Source of the DNA: JACZST01 sp964195155
GTDB taxonomy: Bacteria; Actinomycetota; Acidimicrobiia; Spongiisociales; UBA5794
Length of the DNA: 40,629 nucleotides
Direction: 5' to 3'
NCBI GenBank assembly: GCA_964195155.1
Contig: CAXMOP010000043.1
Coordinates: 1 to 40,629 of the forward strand
In this document: positions 21,879 to 30,761 of the stretch, in pieces
How the letters are laid out: the number at the start of each line of letters is the position of its first letter
Numbering within the stretch: the first letter of the stretch is position 1
Position numbers and translations under genes: made by a program
The notes under the pieces: model-generated
Databases searched by the model: none
Seen by the model: the letters and a program-made list of their open reading frames with translations, nothing else
What the model was told of the DNA's origin: nothing

Positions 21879-23404
21879 CGCTCCACCGTCCCGTGGACGA
21901 CGGCGCCGATCGAGCCGTCGGCAATGAGGGTTGCGGCGGTTTCGATGTCCGGGCTCGGTGGACGATCTCCCTCGAGTGGCGGCACGCCGCTGCGGATCGC
22001 AGCGATCAATGCCGCCGTTCCGTTGGCCGGCTCCAGCGGGGAACGCTGCTCGGCTCCCTGCGCGGCACAAATCAGTTCGACTGCGATCACGCGAGTGATG
22101 TTGTCGATGACGTCGTTGAGCTTCCGCGCTGCGCCCCATCCCATGGACACATGGTCCTCCTGGGAGCCTGAGGTCGGGATGGAGTCGATCGAAGCGGGGT
22201 GAGCCAACACTCTGCTCTCGGCGACCAGCGCGGCTGCGGTGTACTGGGCGAGCATGTACCCGGACTCGACCCCGGGGCGCTGGGCAAGGAACGGGGTCAG
22301 GCCCGAGGAGCGCTGGGGATCGAGGATACGGTCGGTGCGGCGCTCCGAGATGGATCCGAGCTCGGTGACGGCGATGGCCAGCAGGTCCAGGGCGAAGGCA
22401 AGCGGCTCACCGTGGAAGTTTCCTCCCGAGATGACATCGCCCTCCTCAGGGAACACGATCGGGTTGTCGACGACGGCGCCGAGCTCGCGCTCGAAGACCA
22501 ACGCCGCGTGCGCGATCGAGTCCCGCACCGCGCCGTGCACCTGGGGGGCGCAACGGATGCTGTACGCGTCCTGGACGGCGTGAACCATGTCATCGCGGTG
22601 ACTGGCGACGATCTCGGAACCGTCGAGCAAGCGCGCCATCAACCCCGCCGATTCGATCTGGCCGGGATGAGGGCGTAACCGGTGGATCCGGGGATCGAGC
22701 GGCACGGTCGACGCCAGAAGGGCCTCGATGGAAAGGGCGCAGGCGGCGTCCGCGGCATCGGTCAGGGTGGTGGCGTGATCTACGGCAAGGCATCCTTGCG
22801 CCAGCATCCCTTCGGTGCCATTGAGCAGGCTCAGGCCCTCCTTGGGTTGCAGGGTGAGCGGCTCCATGCCGGCGTCGCGAAGGACCCGGGAAGATGCGAC
22901 CGGCTCACCGTCGACCAGCAGGAATCCCTCACCGATCAGCGGCAGCGCCAGGTGGGCAAACTGGGCCAGGTCCCCCGAGGCCCCGACCGATCCCTGAGAC
23001 GGAACCGCCGGGACGAGGTCGCGACCGATCATCTCGACGATGAACTCGACGATCTCCGGCCGAACGCCCGAATAGCCTTGGGCGAGGGTCCGCGCCCGAA
23101 GCAACTGCATGGCTCGGACCGTGACCGGATCGAGCAGCTCGCCAACGGCCCCGGCGTGGCTGCGCAGCAGGTCGACCTGCAGTTCCTCTACCTCGTCGCG
23201 GGGGATACGGGTCATCGCCAGCGCACCAAAGCCGGTGGTGACCCCGTAGACCGTGTCGTCGCTGTGCACTGCGCTGCGCACCACCTGCAGCGCCGGCATC
23301 ATCCGCTCCGCCAGGCCCTCTCCAACGGCGACGGCGACTCTCCCGTTGGCAACCGCCACCACATCCTGGATGGTCAGCGCTGAGCCATCGATCACTACAG
23401 ACAT
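21875..23404 (-). CDS. hutH: Histidine ammonia-lyase
   Basis: First step of histidine degradation: non-oxidative deamination of histidine to urocanate. The 509-residue protein has Tyr53 in TVYGVTTGFG and the Ala142-Ser143-Gly144 triad in GSVGASGDLAQF, which cyclises to the MIO electrophile. Both are at canonical numbering, which supports the ATG at 23404. Also present are ALLNGTE-like LSLLNGTEGM and GNFHGEP. A TAGGCT box ends 7 nt before the start, so this is probably the leaderless first gene of hutH-hutU-hutI and the phosphodiesterase. No hut regulator, permease or formimidoglutamate enzyme is in the window. Confidence 0.97.
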   Translation of the reverse strand: MSVVIDGSALTIQDVVAVANGRVAVAVGEGLAERMMPALQVVRSAVHSDDTVYGVTTGFGALAMTRIPRDEVEELQVDLLRSHAGAVGELLDPVTVRAMQLLRARTLAQGYSGVRPEIVEFIVEMIGRDLVPAVPSQGSVGASGDLAQFAHLALPLIGEGFLLVDGEPVASSRVLRDAGMEPLTLQPKEGLSLLNGTEGMLAQGCLAVDHATTLTDAADAACALSIEALLASTVPLDPRIHRLRPHPGQIESAGLMARLLDGSEIVASHRDDMVHAVQDAYSIRCAPQVHGAVRDSIAHAALVFERELGAVVDNPIVFPEEGDVISGGNFHGEPLAFALDLLAIAVTELGSISERRTDRILDPQRSSGLTPFLAQRPGVESGYMLAQYTAAALVAESRVLAHPASIDSIPTSGSQEDHVSMGWGAARKLNDVIDNITRVIAVELICAAQGAEQRSPLEPANGTAALIAAIRSGVPPLEGDRPPSPDIETAATLIADGSIGAVVHGTVER

Positions 23405-23411
23405 AGCACGG

Positions 23412-23417
23412 AGCCTA
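23412..23417 (-). promoter_or_regulatory. -10 box for hutH
   Basis: TAGGCT on the minus strand ends 7 nt before the hutH ATG, identical in sequence and spacing to the box before the methyltransferase gene. Heptamer units AAGTCGA, GAGTCGA, AAGTGAA lie immediately upstream, where a -35 would be. Confidence 0.5.
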
Positions 23418-23418
23418 G

Positions 23419-23489
23419 AAGTCGAGAGTCGAAAGTGAACGCAGGTGCGCCTCCGGGCTCTGGACTCAGGACTCCGGACTGAGGACTGT
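23419..23489. repeat. Two heptamer arrays between hutH and pepN
   Basis: At 23419-23439 three units run AAGTCGA, GAGTCGA, AAGTGAA. At 23462-23489 four units run GGACTCA, GGACTCC, GGACTGA, GGACTGT. Both have a strict 7-bp period but different unit sequences. The second array spans the pepN stop codon at 23466 and encodes the last residues of PepN (TVLSPES). Confidence 0.75.
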
Positions 23490-25991
23490 TCCGAGACGGC
23501 CCTGCTCCCGCTCGCGCAGCCCGACACGCACCATCATCTTCTCGATCTGCTGCGGCGCGTACATGTCGGCGCCCTGGATGTGGTGGTCGCCGAGCCACGC
23601 CTCGATGTCGCGTGCCACCTCCGGCTCAGACCGGTTCGGGATGAGGTCGAGGATGCGCCGCCCCGTCGTCGGCGGCAGTACCGCCAGCATGTCGTCCCAG
23701 TGCTCTTTCATCAATTCCCACACGTACGGCCCGTTCTCTCGTTGCCCGAGCATCACAGCAAGCACCCAGAAGGCGTCCTGGCTTCGCACGTCGCCCGCAA
23801 GGACCATGTCGAAGAGCCGCTTGGCCGCGTCGCGATCGGGCACGCCGGCGGCGGCGCGAAGGTTCTTGACGATCTCCTGGGGGTTGCGCGAGGTGTTCGA
23901 GACTTCGATGAACCGATCGAAGTCGTCGCCGTCGCCGTTGCTCGAGACGATGCCGAGCGCGGCATTGCCGACCTCGGCATCGACGCTCTGTGGATCCACC
24001 CTGAAGTCCTCGAGCACGACGCGTGCTTCGCCCTGGGTCTCCTGATCGTTGCCGAGGTTGCCCATTGCTCGAAGGATCAGGCCCCGGAGCTTGCGGGTTC
24101 GGTCGTCCTCACCTTCTTTGGGGTTCCAGCCCATCTCTTCTGCCTTTGGCGAAACCAGATCCCTGACGTAGGTCTGGAGTGCGGGACGATCGTCGGACGA
24201 CACCACCCGGTCGAGCTCGCCAATCCCGGCCAGTGCCGCCTCCCAGACATCGACCTCCGGCTCATTCTCGAGCTTCTCGACGAGAGCGAAGTATTCGCCG
24301 GCCTCGGTTCCCCCTTTGAGCACGTCGGCCCACAGGTCCGAGATGATCCCGTATCGCTCCGCCGGCTCGAGTGATTCGACCCGGTCGGTGATCGAAGCCT
24401 GTAACGCGGGTGAGTATTGGACGCGATAGAACCCGTTTCCTCCCGTATTGAGGACCAGGTCGTGGCCGGCGTCGAGTGTCATCGACGGGTCGCTGAGCAG
24501 TACCCGCGACTCGCCGGCGTCAGAACGCAGCATGACCGGCACATGCCAGCGATGATCTCCCCCTTCGCCGTAGCGGAACTGCTCCTGGGCGATGGTGTAG
24601 GCGCCGGGCTCCCCTGCAACCGTCACCCTGGGGAAGCCTCCCTGGAAGATCCAAGACTCCATGATCTCGCCCACCGGCTGTCCGGAGGCGGCCTCGAGCG
24701 CCGCCCACAGGTCGGCGGTTTCGGTGTTGTCGTGGGCGTTGGCCTCGAGGTACTGGCTCACCCCGGCGCGGAAGGTGTCTTCGCCGAGGTATTGCTCCAG
24801 CATCCGCAGCACCGAGGAGCCCTTGAGGTAGGTGAGATCGTCGAACATCTCGTTGGCCTCTTCGGGGGATTCGACCTTGAACTCGATCGGTCTGGTCGAA
24901 CCGACCGCGTCGGTGCCCATCGAATATGTCCGGTCGGCGGCGAAGGTGAGCCACACCTTCCAGTCGGGTCGAAAGGCGTCGACACATTTCATGGAGGCAA
25001 ACGTGGCAAACGCCTCGTTGAGCCAGATCCCGTTCCACCATTTCATCGTGACCAGGTCACCGAACCACATGTGGGCGATCTCGTGAGCGATCACCTCGGC
25101 GATCCGCATCATCTCGGCCTGGGTCGCCTGCTCCAGGTCGAGGAGCAGCGCGGTCTCTCGATAGGTCACCGCCCCGAGGTTCTCCATCGCCCCCCAAGCG
25201 AAATCGGGGATGGCGATCTTGTCCATCTTCTCGCCCGGATACGCGATGCCGTAGTAGTCGGCGTAGAACCGCAGGGCAAAGGCCCCAGCCTCGAGCGCGT
25301 AGTCGGTCAGGTTGCCCTTCCCCGGTGCGTGCACGATGCGCAGCGGGATCCCGTCGACGTCCACCGGATCCGTCACCTCGAGCTCCCCAACGATGAAAGC
25401 CACCAGGTAGGTCGACATCTTCATCGTGTCGCTGAATGTGACGGCGACCTTGCCTTCACCAGCATCCTCACGGCCGATCTCGGGGTTGTTGGAGATGGCG
25501 GTCAGCGACTCGTCCACGACCAGCGTGACGCCGTAGGTTGCCTTGAAGTCCGGCTCGTCCCAGCACGGGAAGGCCCTGCGGGCGTCGGTGGCTTCGAACT
25601 GAGTGGTGGCGATCGTCTTGTCGTTGCCCTCCTCGTCGGTGTACACCGACCGGTAGAAGCCGCGGAGGTCGTCGTTGAGGATGCCGTCGAATGAAATCTC
25701 CAGGCCCCAGGCCCCCGGTCCCGCCTGTTCGCCGAGGGTGAGGGTTGCCCGCTCCGCGTCCTCATCGGTTTTGGCCGCTGCGGTGATCCGGGTCCCGTCA
25801 TCGTTGAAGAGTGTGGCCTCACCGATCGTGAGCTCGGCGGCGTTGAGAACGATCTCATCGACGGGCTCGGTGATATCGACGTCGATGACGACGTGCCCGC
25901 CGAAGACGGCCTGGTCGAGATCGGGTGACAGGGTGAGCGAGTAGTGACTCGGGGTCACGGTCCGGGACAGGCGGTGCTCTGACGGCGACAC
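23466..25991 (-). CDS. pepN: Aminopeptidase N (M1 family)
   Basis: Zinc aminopeptidase releasing N-terminal residues from peptides in the cytoplasm, 841 residues. The exopeptidase motif is GAMENLGAVTYRE. The zinc site is HEIAH at 303-307 with Glu326 in WLNEAFATF, the HExxH-18-E pattern. The N-terminal beta domain and C-terminal helical (ERAP1_C-like) domain are complete, as in actinobacterial PepN. The GTG start at 25991 has AAGGAG four to five bases upstream. The extreme C-terminus is encoded by a heptamer repeat and may have been added by it. Confidence 0.97.
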   Translation of the reverse strand: MSPSEHRLSRTVTPSHYSLTLSPDLDQAVFGGHVVIDVDITEPVDEIVLNAAELTIGEATLFNDDGTRITAAAKTDEDAERATLTLGEQAGPGAWGLEISFDGILNDDLRGFYRSVYTDEEGNDKTIATTQFEATDARRAFPCWDEPDFKATYGVTLVVDESLTAISNNPEIGREDAGEGKVAVTFSDTMKMSTYLVAFIVGELEVTDPVDVDGIPLRIVHAPGKGNLTDYALEAGAFALRFYADYYGIAYPGEKMDKIAIPDFAWGAMENLGAVTYRETALLLDLEQATQAEMMRIAEVIAHEIAHMWFGDLVTMKWWNGIWLNEAFATFASMKCVDAFRPDWKVWLTFAADRTYSMGTDAVGSTRPIEFKVESPEEANEMFDDLTYLKGSSVLRMLEQYLGEDTFRAGVSQYLEANAHDNTETADLWAALEAASGQPVGEIMESWIFQGGFPRVTVAGEPGAYTIAQEQFRYGEGGDHRWHVPVMLRSDAGESRVLLSDPSMTLDAGHDLVLNTGGNGFYRVQYSPALQASITDRVESLEPAERYGIISDLWADVLKGGTEAGEYFALVEKLENEPEVDVWEAALAGIGELDRVVSSDDRPALQTYVRDLVSPKAEEMGWNPKEGEDDRTRKLRGLILRAMGNLGNDQETQGEARVVLEDFRVDPQSVDAEVGNAALGIVSSNGDGDDFDRFIEVSNTSRNPQEIVKNLRAAAGVPDRDAAKRLFDMVLAGDVRSQDAFWVLAVMLGQRENGPYVWELMKEHWDDMLAVLPPTTGRRILDLIPNRSEPEVARDIEAWLGDHHIQGADMYAPQQIEKMMVRVGLREREQGRLGTVLSPES

Positions 25992-26038
25992 GAAACTCCT
26001 TGAGTAGAAGGAAACCGGAGCGATGGTACCGTCTGGCC

Positions 26039-26111
26039 AGTAGCTGAGTCGCGGAGGCAGACTCGGCTACTCGGCTACTTAGCGACTCGGCTACTTAGCG
26101 ACTCAGCTACT
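26039..26111. repeat. 8-bp-period array flanked by a 14-bp inverted repeat
   Basis: From 26061 units ACTCGGCT, ACTCGGCT, ACTTAGCG, ACTCGGCT, ACTTAGCG, ACTCAGCT follow at an 8-bp period. The outer ends are a perfect 14-bp inverted repeat, AGTAGCTGAGTCGC (26039-26052) and its complement (26098-26111), so the block can fold into one hairpin. It lies just past the DUF2277 stop and in the upstream region of pepN, and fills most of that 122-bp gap. Confidence 0.75.
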
Positions 26112-26113
26112 CG

Positions 26114-26323
26114 CTACGCGGCTCCGCGGATTTCCAGATCGCCGAGCAGTACCGCGGTTGCCTCGGCAATCTCGGCAACCGCTCGGTCGAAGACCTCCAG
26201 GTTGTGTGATGCCGGGCGGGTGAACCCGCTCACCTTGCGCACGTACTGGCGTGCGGCTTCCTCGATCTCGGGCTCGGGGGCCGCAACGGCCCCATCACGC
26301 AGGCGTTTTATTGATCGACACAT
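26114..26323 (-). CDS. DUF2277 family protein
   Basis: A 69-residue protein of a conserved family with no known function. It starts with the family hallmark MCRSIKRLRDG, continues with EEAARQYVRKVSGFTRPA and ends in a helix AVAEIAEATAVLLGDL. Length is typical. The conserved Cys2 could bind a ligand but nothing is established. A TACCCT box ends 7 nt before the ATG with no Shine-Dalgarno, so expression may be leaderless. It stands alone between pepN and the ccm operon. Confidence 0.85.
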   Translation of the reverse strand: MCRSIKRLRDGAVAAPEPEIEEAARQYVRKVSGFTRPASHNLEVFDRAVAEIAEATAVLLGDLEIRGAA

Positions 26324-26330
26324 GGCAGGC

Positions 26331-26336
26331 AGGGTA
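26331..26336 (-). promoter_or_regulatory. -10 box before the DUF2277 gene
   Basis: TACCCT on the minus strand ends 7 nt before the ATG at 26323. The remaining gap to the ccm operon (to 26407) holds an imperfect GAGTCGAG/CTCGAGACTC hairpin near 26365-26391, which may help end the ccm transcript. Confidence 0.4.
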
Positions 26337-26407
26337 GGAGTGCTACGCGGGACAAGACGCGGTTCGAGTCGAGATCCAACCTCGAGACTCGGGGCCGATG
26401 ACCGGTA

Positions 26408-26989
26408 CTACTTGGTCTCGGTTTCTCCGGTCTTGACGGACTCCACCGATTTGCCGAGCAAGATGCTCTCGATGGTTCCGGTCATGAGATCGAAGGTCAC
26501 CGGCCCGATGACCTTCCCAACCACGTTCCCGTCGCGGTCGATGAAAAACGTCTCCGGGAGACCGTGGACCCCATATGCGAAGGCGGCAAGTGACTTGTCG
26601 TCGACTGCATACACATAGTTGTCGCCGCGGCCGAATTCGTCGAGGAAACTGCTGGCGGGGCCGGGCACGTCCTGAGTGTTGATGCCGAAGAACGTGACAC
26701 CGAACTCGGCGTACCGATCGGAGGCAGCGAGCAGCGCGGCATGCTCGGTACGGCATCCCGTGCACCAGGAAGCCCAGAAATTGACGACGACGACGTCGCC
26801 GGCGAAGTCGGTCATCCGCACCGTCCCCGGACCGTCAAAGGCTTCGAGCTCGATATCGGGCGCCGGGGCACCGACGAGGGCAGACTCCACAACGGTCGGA
26901 TCCGATCCGAGGCTCCCAGCGAAGGCGATGCCGGCGATCACGATGATCAGGCCGGCCGCGATCACCGCCCAGACAATGCGGTTGCTCAT
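26408..26989 (-). CDS. TlpA/CcmG-like membrane-anchored thioredoxin
   Basis: Extracytoplasmic disulfide reductant, most likely the CcmG/DsbE partner that keeps apocytochrome CXXCH cysteines reduced for heme attachment. The 193-residue protein has one N-terminal membrane anchor (about 5-24) and a thioredoxin fold with the active site WASWCTGC (Cys76, Cys79), followed by FFGINTQD and the cis-Pro segment GLPETFFIDRDG. These match the ResA/TlpA/CcmG group. It is the last gene of the ccm operon and overlaps the TPR gene by 4 bp. E. coli places ccmG before ccmH; here it comes after. Confidence 0.88.
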   Translation of the reverse strand: MSNRIVWAVIAAGLIIVIAGIAFAGSLGSDPTVVESALVGAPAPDIELEAFDGPGTVRMTDFAGDVVVVNFWASWCTGCRTEHAALLAASDRYAEFGVTFFGINTQDVPGPASSFLDEFGRGDNYVYAVDDKSLAAFAYGVHGLPETFFIDRDGNVVGKVIGPVTFDLMTGTIESILLGKSVESVKTGETETK

Positions 26990-27747
26990 TGTTCGCTCTC
27001 GGCCTGCGCGATCTCCACCAACAGCGCGTCGGCCTCGGCGCGCACGTCCGACGACAGGTCGTAGGCGAGCAAGCGCTCGATCGCCTGGGTGGCGCCGTCG
27101 TGGTCCCCGGTCACCATCAATATGTTGCCGAAGAACCACAGCGCCAGCGGGTAGTCGGGCTCGACCACGAGTGACTTGGCGACGAACGGCTCGGCCAGCT
27201 CCGGCTCACCGGCGAGGAAGGTAAGCCAGCCCACCATGGCGAGGGCCTCCGCTTGGTCCGGGTCCTGGTCGAGAACAGTCAGATAGTGATCGAGCGCGCT
27301 GCTGTGATCACCGTCCTCGACGTAGCGCCCGGCCAGGGCGAGTCGCATGCCGACGACAGTCGGGTTGGCGGCAACCACCGCTTCCATTTCCTCATTGGTG
27401 ACGGACGCCAGGTCGTTGCCGTCACCGCCGTTCTCGAGCACGTCGGTGGCGACGCCATCGGTCACGGATCCCTCAGGCGTATCGCTCCGAAGCGAGACCA
27501 GTCCCGATGCGACGATGGCGATCGCCCCGACGGCAAGGATGGCGGCGCCGATCAGCACGCGACGCGGGGAGCGACCCTCCTCGACCCTGGGCGCAGCGGA
27601 TGCGACGAGGAGCGCCGCACGTTCCTGCTCGTATGACGCACGCAGCCGATCTGCGGTGGCTGCGTCCAGCTCACCGTCGTCGAGCTGCGCCGCTACGGCT
27701 GCGAGGTCTCGATCCACCTGTTGGATCTGATCGGCATTGCCGTTCAT
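26986..27747 (-). CDS. TPR membrane protein, CcmI/CycH-like
   Basis: Probable apocytochrome c chaperone of the Ccm system, 253 residues. The N-terminal part (DRDLAAVAAQLDDGELDAATADRLRASYEQERAALL) resembles the start of CcmI-type and CcmH-associated proteins. One membrane helix (VLIGAAILAVGAIAIVASGL, about 66-86) follows. The C-terminal half is TPR-like: GRYVEDGDHSSALDHYLTVLDQDPDQAEAL, then GWLTFLAGEPELAEPFVAKSL and GNILMVTGDHDGATQAIERLL. The ATG overlaps the ccmH stop by 4 bp and the stop overlaps the thioredoxin gene by 4 bp. The role is inferred from architecture and operon position. Confidence 0.75.
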   Translation of the reverse strand: MNGNADQIQQVDRDLAAVAAQLDDGELDAATADRLRASYEQERAALLVASAAPRVEEGRSPRRVLIGAAILAVGAIAIVASGLVSLRSDTPEGSVTDGVATDVLENGGDGNDLASVTNEEMEAVVAANPTVVGMRLALAGRYVEDGDHSSALDHYLTVLDQDPDQAEALAMVGWLTFLAGEPELAEPFVAKSLVVEPDYPLALWFFGNILMVTGDHDGATQAIERLLAYDLSSDVRAEADALLVEIAQAESEQ

Positions 27748-28313
27748 GCGCCTTCCTCGACTGCAGCCGGCTCTTTGCGTCGGAGCCTGGAGATGGCGCC
27801 GGCGCCGATGACCCCAAGCAGGAGGGGTAGTGCCCAAAGCGCGATACCCCATCCACCGGCGGGCGGGTCGAGCAGGACCTGCTCCCCGTAGCTGGCGACG
27901 AACAAAGTGCGGATCTCCTCGTCGCTGCTGCCGTCGGCGATCTCGGCGGCGATGAGCCGGCGCAGATCCTCAGCGAGATCGGTCTGCGATGCCGCGATCG
28001 ACTCACCGGCGCAGATCGGACACTTGAGCGACACCGCCAGGGCGTGCGCCCGCGCCTGGGGATCGGCCGTTGATTGCGACGGCCACAGCCCGACGACAAT
28101 GACGACGAGGGCAACCGCCGGCACGACCAGCCAGACAGCCACGCCGGCAGGGCGTACCGATAGGTGCCGGTCGTCTCGAAAGAAGTTGAGCCTTCGTTTC
28201 CCGCTCTTGCCACGGCGAGGCAGGCCGCTCGGGCCCCGGCTCAACGGAGTTCTCTGATCGGTGACACCCGGTGTGGTCTGATCCGCCTCGCCTTCGTTTC
28301 GACGCTCAGGCAT
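27744..28313 (-). CDS. ccmH: Cytochrome c maturation protein CcmH
   Basis: Thiol-disulfide component of the heme ligation complex, 189 residues. The family motif LKCPICAGESIAASQTDLA gives the redox CxxC (Cys98, Cys101) followed by the helical bundle ending IRTLFVASYGEQVLLDPP, with a membrane helix on each side (about 57-77 and 145-165). The ATG at 28313 overlaps the ccmF stop by 8 bp. This gives an unusual basic, probably cytoplasmic extension of about 55 residues before the first helix. A GTG start just before VAVWLVVP would remove it but has no ribosome site. Confidence 0.9.
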   Translation of the reverse strand: MPERRNEGEADQTTPGVTDQRTPLSRGPSGLPRRGKSGKRRLNFFRDDRHLSVRPAGVAVWLVVPAVALVVIVVGLWPSQSTADPQARAHALAVSLKCPICAGESIAASQTDLAEDLRRLIAAEIADGSSDEEIRTLFVASYGEQVLLDPPAGGWGIALWALPLLLGVIGAGAISRLRRKEPAAVEEGA

Positions 28314-30345
28314 GGGAGTCATCCACCTGGCTATTGGATGCCGCAACAGTCCGGCCCGTCCTCACCTTTCGCCCCAGCGCGACCAACCCTCCGGCCACGA
28401 TGACCGAGCCACCAAACCACAGCAGCCATTGCAACGGGAAGATCAGAACGGAGAGCCGAACCGATGCACCCTCGAGTCCGGCAATATTCACGTACACGTC
28501 ATCGACGAGGCCGGTCCAGACATCGGGCGTGGCGATGACCTGGCCGAACTTCGGGTATTCGTGCAACCTCGGCTCGAGTTGCGCCCGCTCGCTCGTGCAC
28601 GATGCGTCGTAGACCGCCACCCGGATCCCCTGGACCAGCCGTTCTGGCTCATTGCGCTCGAAGGCGCTGCGGTACTCGACGCAATAGCCGGCTACGACCG
28701 CCGTTTCCCCCGGAGCCAGCGTGACCTCGGAGCGGACCGCAAGCGCCGAGGTGGTGGCAAGCGCCACCGCGACCAGGGCGACCCCGATGTGGGCGATCTG
28801 GCCTCCCCAGAAGCCGAGATCGTTGCCGAACGTCGATGCCGCGGCCGCAGGCCACGACTTTCCGCCGTCACGGGCACGCCGAGCCTGATGGAGGTACAGG
28901 TGGACGATGGTCCCGATGACGAACCCGGCCAGTCCGACCACGAGCACCACCGGCACCGATCGCACACCCAATAACACGGCAACCGCTGCCGACACCAGCC
29001 CGGCGTTCATCCCGAACCGCGAGCGCTCCCACATGATCTGCGCCGATGCCACACGCCAGGGCGCCACCGCCCCGAACCCGATGGCCAGCAGCAAGATCAT
29101 CCCAAACGGAACGGCGACGCGGTCGAAGAACGGCTGGCCGACCGAAACCTCACGGCCCGTGAAGGCCTCGACCAGCAGGGGGAAGGTCGTGCCGAAGAGG
29201 ACGGTGAAGGCAAACAACGTCATCAGCATGTTGTTGAGCAGCAGGAATCCCTCTCTCGACGACAGCGAATCGAGCCGGGGCGCCGATGCCACCGTGCCCG
29301 CCCGCATCGCAAACAGTCCAAGTGAGCCGAAGATGACGACCGCCAGGAAGGCGAGCAGGGCGGGCCCGACGGCGGACTGGCTGAATGCGTGCACCGAGGC
29401 AATCACTCCCGAGCGGGTAACGAAGGTGCCGAAGATCGTCAGGGCGAAGGTGGCGATGATCAGCACGAAGTTCCAGGCCTGCAGCATTGAGCGGCGCTGC
29501 TGCACGATCGCCGAGTGGATGAACGCGGTTGCTGCCAGCCACGGCAGCAGGGCGGCGTTCTCCACGGGATCCCACGCCCAATAGCCGCCCCAGCCGAGCA
29601 CCTCGTACGACCACCAGCCGCCAAGCAGTATGCCCGCAGTCAGAAACACCCACGCGATGACCGACCAGCGATGGGTGCGGTCGAGCCACACCTTTCCCGG
29701 CTCCGACCGGGCAAGCGCAGCGATGGCGAAAGCAAACGGAACCGTAAGCCCGACATAGCCGACGTACAGCATCGGCGGATGCACAGCCATCAGGATGTGG
29801 TTAGCCAGCAGCGGGTTCGGGCCGACTCCGTCGGCGGCGACAACAGCGTCGCCGACCGGTAGCCACGACGACGCCGAGCAAAATCCATCGGCCAACTCGG
29901 TGCACAGCGCAAACGGATTCGCCGCCGTCGCCATCAGCCCGAACCAGAACACCGACACCGCACCCATCACCGCCAGCGCTCCCAGGCCGAGGCCATCGCC
30001 GGGCCATACCCGGCGCCACACCAGCCAGGTGAAGATCGAGAGCAAGACGCCCCACAACACCACGCTTCCCTCCAACGCAGCCCACCCCGAGGCGAACAGG
30101 AACACCAGGGGGGTCTTGAGGGCCGAGTTCTGTGCGACGTAGGCGATCGAGAAATCGTGGGTGAGAATGGCGACCTCGAGAAACACGAAGGCGGCGACAC
30201 CGCCTCCAACGAGGGCAAAGACCGGGACACGCACCGATGAGGGGTCCTGGGCCTGACTCTTCGACGACCGGATTCCGGTGAACACCAGGGTCACTGCGCC
30301 GGTGAGAGCAACGAGAATCGCGATATAGCCGAGGATCGCGATCAT
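28306..30345 (-). CDS. ccmF: Cytochrome c heme lyase CcmF
   Basis: Large membrane component that takes heme from holo-CcmE and attaches it to apocytochrome c. The 679-residue protein is highly hydrophobic, with the WWD-type heme-handling motif GWGGYWAWDPVENAALLPWL, followed by TFGTFVTRSGV-like IFGTFVTRSGVIASVHAF, both diagnostic of CcmF. Length is normal. The ATG overlaps the ccmE stop by 4 bp. Confidence 0.97.
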   Translation of the reverse strand: MIAILGYIAILVALTGAVTLVFTGIRSSKSQAQDPSSVRVPVFALVGGGVAAFVFLEVAILTHDFSIAYVAQNSALKTPLVFLFASGWAALEGSVVLWGVLLSIFTWLVWRRVWPGDGLGLGALAVMGAVSVFWFGLMATAANPFALCTELADGFCSASSWLPVGDAVVAADGVGPNPLLANHILMAVHPPMLYVGYVGLTVPFAFAIAALARSEPGKVWLDRTHRWSVIAWVFLTAGILLGGWWSYEVLGWGGYWAWDPVENAALLPWLAATAFIHSAIVQQRRSMLQAWNFVLIIATFALTIFGTFVTRSGVIASVHAFSQSAVGPALLAFLAVVIFGSLGLFAMRAGTVASAPRLDSLSSREGFLLLNNMLMTLFAFTVLFGTTFPLLVEAFTGREVSVGQPFFDRVAVPFGMILLLAIGFGAVAPWRVASAQIMWERSRFGMNAGLVSAAVAVLLGVRSVPVVLVVGLAGFVIGTIVHLYLHQARRARDGGKSWPAAAASTFGNDLGFWGGQIAHIGVALVAVALATTSALAVRSEVTLAPGETAVVAGYCVEYRSAFERNEPERLVQGIRVAVYDASCTSERAQLEPRLHEYPKFGQVIATPDVWTGLVDDVYVNIAGLEGASVRLSVLIFPLQWLLWFGGSVIVAGGLVALGRKVRTGRTVAASNSQVDDSHA

Positions 30346-30761
30346 GTTCCGTCCGGATCCGCTCCGTACGGCTGGTCTGGGTCATAGCTGCCGTCTTCGG
30401 TGCGGTAGGTCTCGTCGTGCTTCACGAGCATGGTGTCCGAGTTGAATGCCTGACCATCCCAGGTGCCCTCGACCACCACGCCGATCCCTTCCTGGAACAG
30501 CTGCTGGGGGGAACCAGTGTGGAACACCGCAACCGCGGTGCGCCCATCGGTCACGGCGAAGGTGACGCCGTGTGCGGTTTCGGCGACCGATCCCGAGACG
30601 ACCTGGCCCCCCAGTCGGAGCCGATCGTCGCCGGGCTCTTCAGCCACAAGCTCGGTGGGCGTGTTGAAAAAGACGAGGCTGGAGGAGAGATTGAATCCCA
30701 GCAGTATCAGCGCAACGACGGCGATCGTCGCCGGAAGGACAAACTTCCAGTACGGCCTCAC
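30342..30761 (-). CDS. ccmE: Heme chaperone CcmE
   Basis: Periplasmic-side heme carrier anchored by one N-terminal helix (about 8-30), 139 residues. It has the OB-fold core RLRLGGQVVSGSV, VTFAVTDG and VVVEGTW. The covalent heme site reads LVKHDETY with His115 and Tyr119, the classical HxxxY form rather than the CxxxY variant known in some other lineages. The start is GTG at 30761, overlapping the ccmD stop by 4 bp; the longer open frame above it is ccmD sequence in another frame. Confidence 0.95.
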   Translation of the reverse strand: MRPYWKFVLPATIAVVALILLGFNLSSSLVFFNTPTELVAEEPGDDRLRLGGQVVSGSVAETAHGVTFAVTDGRTAVAVFHTGSPQQLFQEGIGVVVEGTWDGQAFNSDTMLVKHDETYRTEDGSYDPDQPYGADPDGT

